Source: Paracoccaceae bacterium
GTDB lineage: Bacteria > Pseudomonadota > Alphaproteobacteria > Rhodobacterales > Rhodobacteraceae
NCBI GenBank assembly: GCA_003512825.1
Contig: DOOI01000188.1
Span: forward strand, 1-15,332
Direction: 5' to 3'
DNA: 15,332 nucleotides
Positions 14,121 through 15,332 of this stretch are shown one piece after another. The notes beneath the pieces were generated by a model. It was not told the origin of the DNA, ran no database searches, and was given only the letters and a program-made list of their open reading frames with translations. The first letter of the stretch is position 1; every line of letters starts with the position of its first letter. Made by a program: the position numbers and the translations under genes.

Positions 14121-14177
14121 GAAAGTCCTCCCCTTTTGGGCTCAGGTTACACGATGCGCGTTCTGGATCAACGGTTT

Positions 14178-14192
14178 CGGAATAAAGTTCCG
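14178..14192. promoter_or_regulatory. IclR-box-like palindrome, candidate operator of the ligase-iclR unit
   Basis: CGGAATAAAGTTCCG has five-base perfect arms around a five-base spacer. The E. coli IclR consensus is TGGAA-N5-TTCCA, so the inner GGAA-N5-TTCC is identical in geometry. It lies 94 bases upstream of the ligase start in the 199-base divergent region shared with fbp. On the - strand TTGATC (14166-14171) with TAACCT after 16 bases is a weak promoter candidate just downstream, which would put the palindrome next to the -35. It could also affect fbp. Confidence 0.45.
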
Positions 14193-14283
14193 CAAAGCGG
14201 GACGATTGGCCCGCGCTGCTGGGCTGTTCTCATCCGAGTGGAATGGCGATAGAAGGGCAGCGACACCGTTTGGAGGCTTGTGA

Positions 14284-15225
14284 ATGTCCATTGCACCGCT
14301 TGAAATGATCCCTGAGGGCCTGCGCCCGGTTTTGTCGGCGCTGTGTGCCGTGGGGCGGGATGTGGCCAAAGTGATCGCCAAAGGGCCGCTGGAGCAATCG
14401 CTGGCCGAGGCCGTGGGCGAGAATGCAGGCGGCGATGGCCAAAAGGCGCTCGATGTGATCGCGGATGAGATGTTTGCAGTGGCTTTGGGGGCGGCTGGGG
14501 TGCGCTGGTATGCGTCGGAAGAGCAAGACGATGCGCTGGAGTTGAACCCGGCAGGCGGGCTGGCGTTGGCAATCGATCCGCTGGACGGCTCGTCCAATAT
14601 TGATTGCAACGTCTCGATCGGCACGATTTTCTCGGTGTTGCCAGCTGAGGCGACAGCGGCGGCAAGTTTTCTGCGCCCGATGAGCGCGCAGATTGCGGGC
14701 GGATATATCATCTTTGGGCCGCAAGTGGCTTTGGTGGTGACCTGGGGCGACGGCGTAGCGATATTTGTGATGGACCCGGATACGGGTGTGTTCACCCATG
14801 TGCCGGGCGAAATCGCCATTCCACCTGCGACCAAGGAATATGCCATCAACGCGTCGAACCGCCGCCATTGGACCACGCCTGTGCATAGCTATATCCAAAG
14901 CTGTGAGGCGGGCGATGCGGGGCCGCGTGCGAAGAATTACAACATGCGCTGGGTGGCCAGCCTTGTGGCGGAGACGCACCGGATTTTGTCACGCGGGGGC
15001 GTGTTTCTGTATCCGGGTGACGCGCGCAAAGGCTATGAGCAGGGGCGGTTGCGGATGCTTTATGAATGCGCGCCGATTGCATTCTTGATCGAGCAGGCTG
15101 GGGGACAAGCCACCAACGGCCACGCGCGGGTACTGGACCAATCGGTGGACCGCCTGCACATGAGAACGCCATTCGTATTTGGCGCAGTGGAAGAAGTGGC
15201 AGAAGTGAAGCGCCTTTGGGGGTGA
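14284..15225 (+). CDS. fbp: Class I fructose-1,6-bisphosphatase
   Basis: The protein is 313 residues, slightly shorter than the usual 330 or so, the difference being mostly at the N-terminus. Metal-site motifs are SEE (78-80) and [11 protein letters not shown] (97-107); [25 protein letters not shown] carries the substrate-binding Tyr/Lys region and the conserved Glu261, and IEQAGG (269-274) follows. It hydrolyses fructose 1,6-bisphosphate to fructose 6-phosphate in gluconeogenesis, or in the Calvin cycle where present. The ATG at 14284 follows GGAGG with seven bases of spacing. No other Calvin-cycle gene is visible, so a gluconeogenic role is the safer reading. It is divergent from the acyl-CoA ligase; fatty-acid use and gluconeogenesis are often needed together. 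A strong hairpin follows its stop. Confidence 0.95.
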   Translation: MSIAPLEMIPEGLRPVLSALCAVGRDVAKVIAKGPLEQSLAEAVGENAGGDGQKALDVIADEMFAVALGAAGVRWYASEEQDDALELNPAGGLALAIDPLDGSSNIDCNVSIGTIFSVLPAEATAAASFLRPMSAQIAGGYIIFGPQVALVVTWGDGVAIFVMDPDTGVFTHVPGEIAIPPATKEYAINASNRRHWTTPVHSYIQSCEAGDAGPRAKNYNMRWVASLVAETHRILSRGGVFLYPGDARKGYEQGRLRMLYECAPIAFLIEQAGGQATNGHARVLDQSVDRLHMRTPFVFGAVEEVAEVKRLWG

Positions 15226-15230
15226 GGTCC

Positions 15231-15268
15231 GCGCCCGTCCGCGGGTGGGCGCGGGGGCGGACGGGCGC
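15231..15268. terminator. GC-rich hairpin after fbp
   Basis: GCGCCCGTCCGC (15231-15242) is perfectly complementary to GCGGACGGGCGC (15257-15268), a 12-pair stem with a 14-base G-rich loop, starting five bases after the fbp stop. No T-tract follows, so it is either a factor-assisted terminator or a 3' stability element. The loop and right arm contain four runs of three or more G and could form a G-quadruplex instead. The remaining bases to 15332 show no gene. Confidence 0.5.
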
Positions 15269-15332
15269 CGCTCGGGTCGCTTCGCGGTGGTTTCGGGCGG
15301 TTTGATGGGGTTTGTTGGAGCGTCGGGCGGGG

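Noticed and set aside
14142..14979. Two long open frames on the - strand over fbp
   Set aside because: Both are antisense to a clear fructose-1,6-bisphosphatase and have low-complexity composition.

Overview
The window looks like a stretch of an alphaproteobacterial chromosome, most probably from the Rhodobacterales (Roseobacter-type). That rests on recalled resemblance of the gene families and of the M17 peptidase / NlpC-P60 gene pair, plus a GC content of about 60-68% in sampled lines. No search was run. The region is gene-dense and has no insertion sequence, CRISPR array, tRNA or rRNA that I can see.

Layout. (1) Bases 1-79 hold the last six codons of a + strand gene ending in Phe (porin-like) and its intrinsic terminator. 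(2) Bases 137-4641, all on the - strand and read right to left, hold a small conserved hypothetical protein, an M17 leucyl-aminopeptidase-family enzyme, an SH3-NlpC/P60 peptidase whose start overlaps the M17 stop (ATGA), and a large TPR-sulfotransferase with visibly lower GC. (3) Bases 4790-7949, all on the + strand, hold a beta-carbonic anhydrase, an SbtA-type sodium/bicarbonate permease, an SbtB-type PII-like regulator and two small membrane proteins with similar N-termini. (4) Bases 8007-10308, - strand, hold an MFS permease followed by aspartate-semialdehyde dehydrogenase, which ends in a hairpin terminator. (5) Bases 10309-10540 have no convincing protein gene but contain nested inverted repeats and an intrinsic terminator; I propose a structured RNA, possibly 6S RNA. 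(6) Bases 10541-11509 (+) encode a TPR-methyltransferase, convergent with (7) an acyl-CoA ligase plus IclR regulator pair (12393-14084 and 11514-12338, both -). (8) Bases 14284-15225 (+) encode class I fructose-1,6-bisphosphatase, followed by a 12-bp-arm hairpin.

How the genes may work together. Carbonic anhydrase, SbtA and SbtB form a plausible inorganic-carbon module: SbtA imports bicarbonate, SbtB gates it in response to adenine nucleotides, and the anhydrase interconverts CO2 and bicarbonate for carboxylating enzymes. The M17 and NlpC/P60 enzymes may act in succession on murein peptides. The IclR protein may control the ligase transcript, since a palindrome of IclR-box geometry lies upstream of the ligase.

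The most notable non-coding signals are the candidate structured RNA at about 10355-10533, hairpins overlapping the ribosome-binding sites of sbtA and of the 7016 gene, a 10-codon upstream ORF ending three bases before the acyl-CoA ligase start, and the IclR-like palindrome at 14178-14192. All of these were read by eye; no folding or search program was run.
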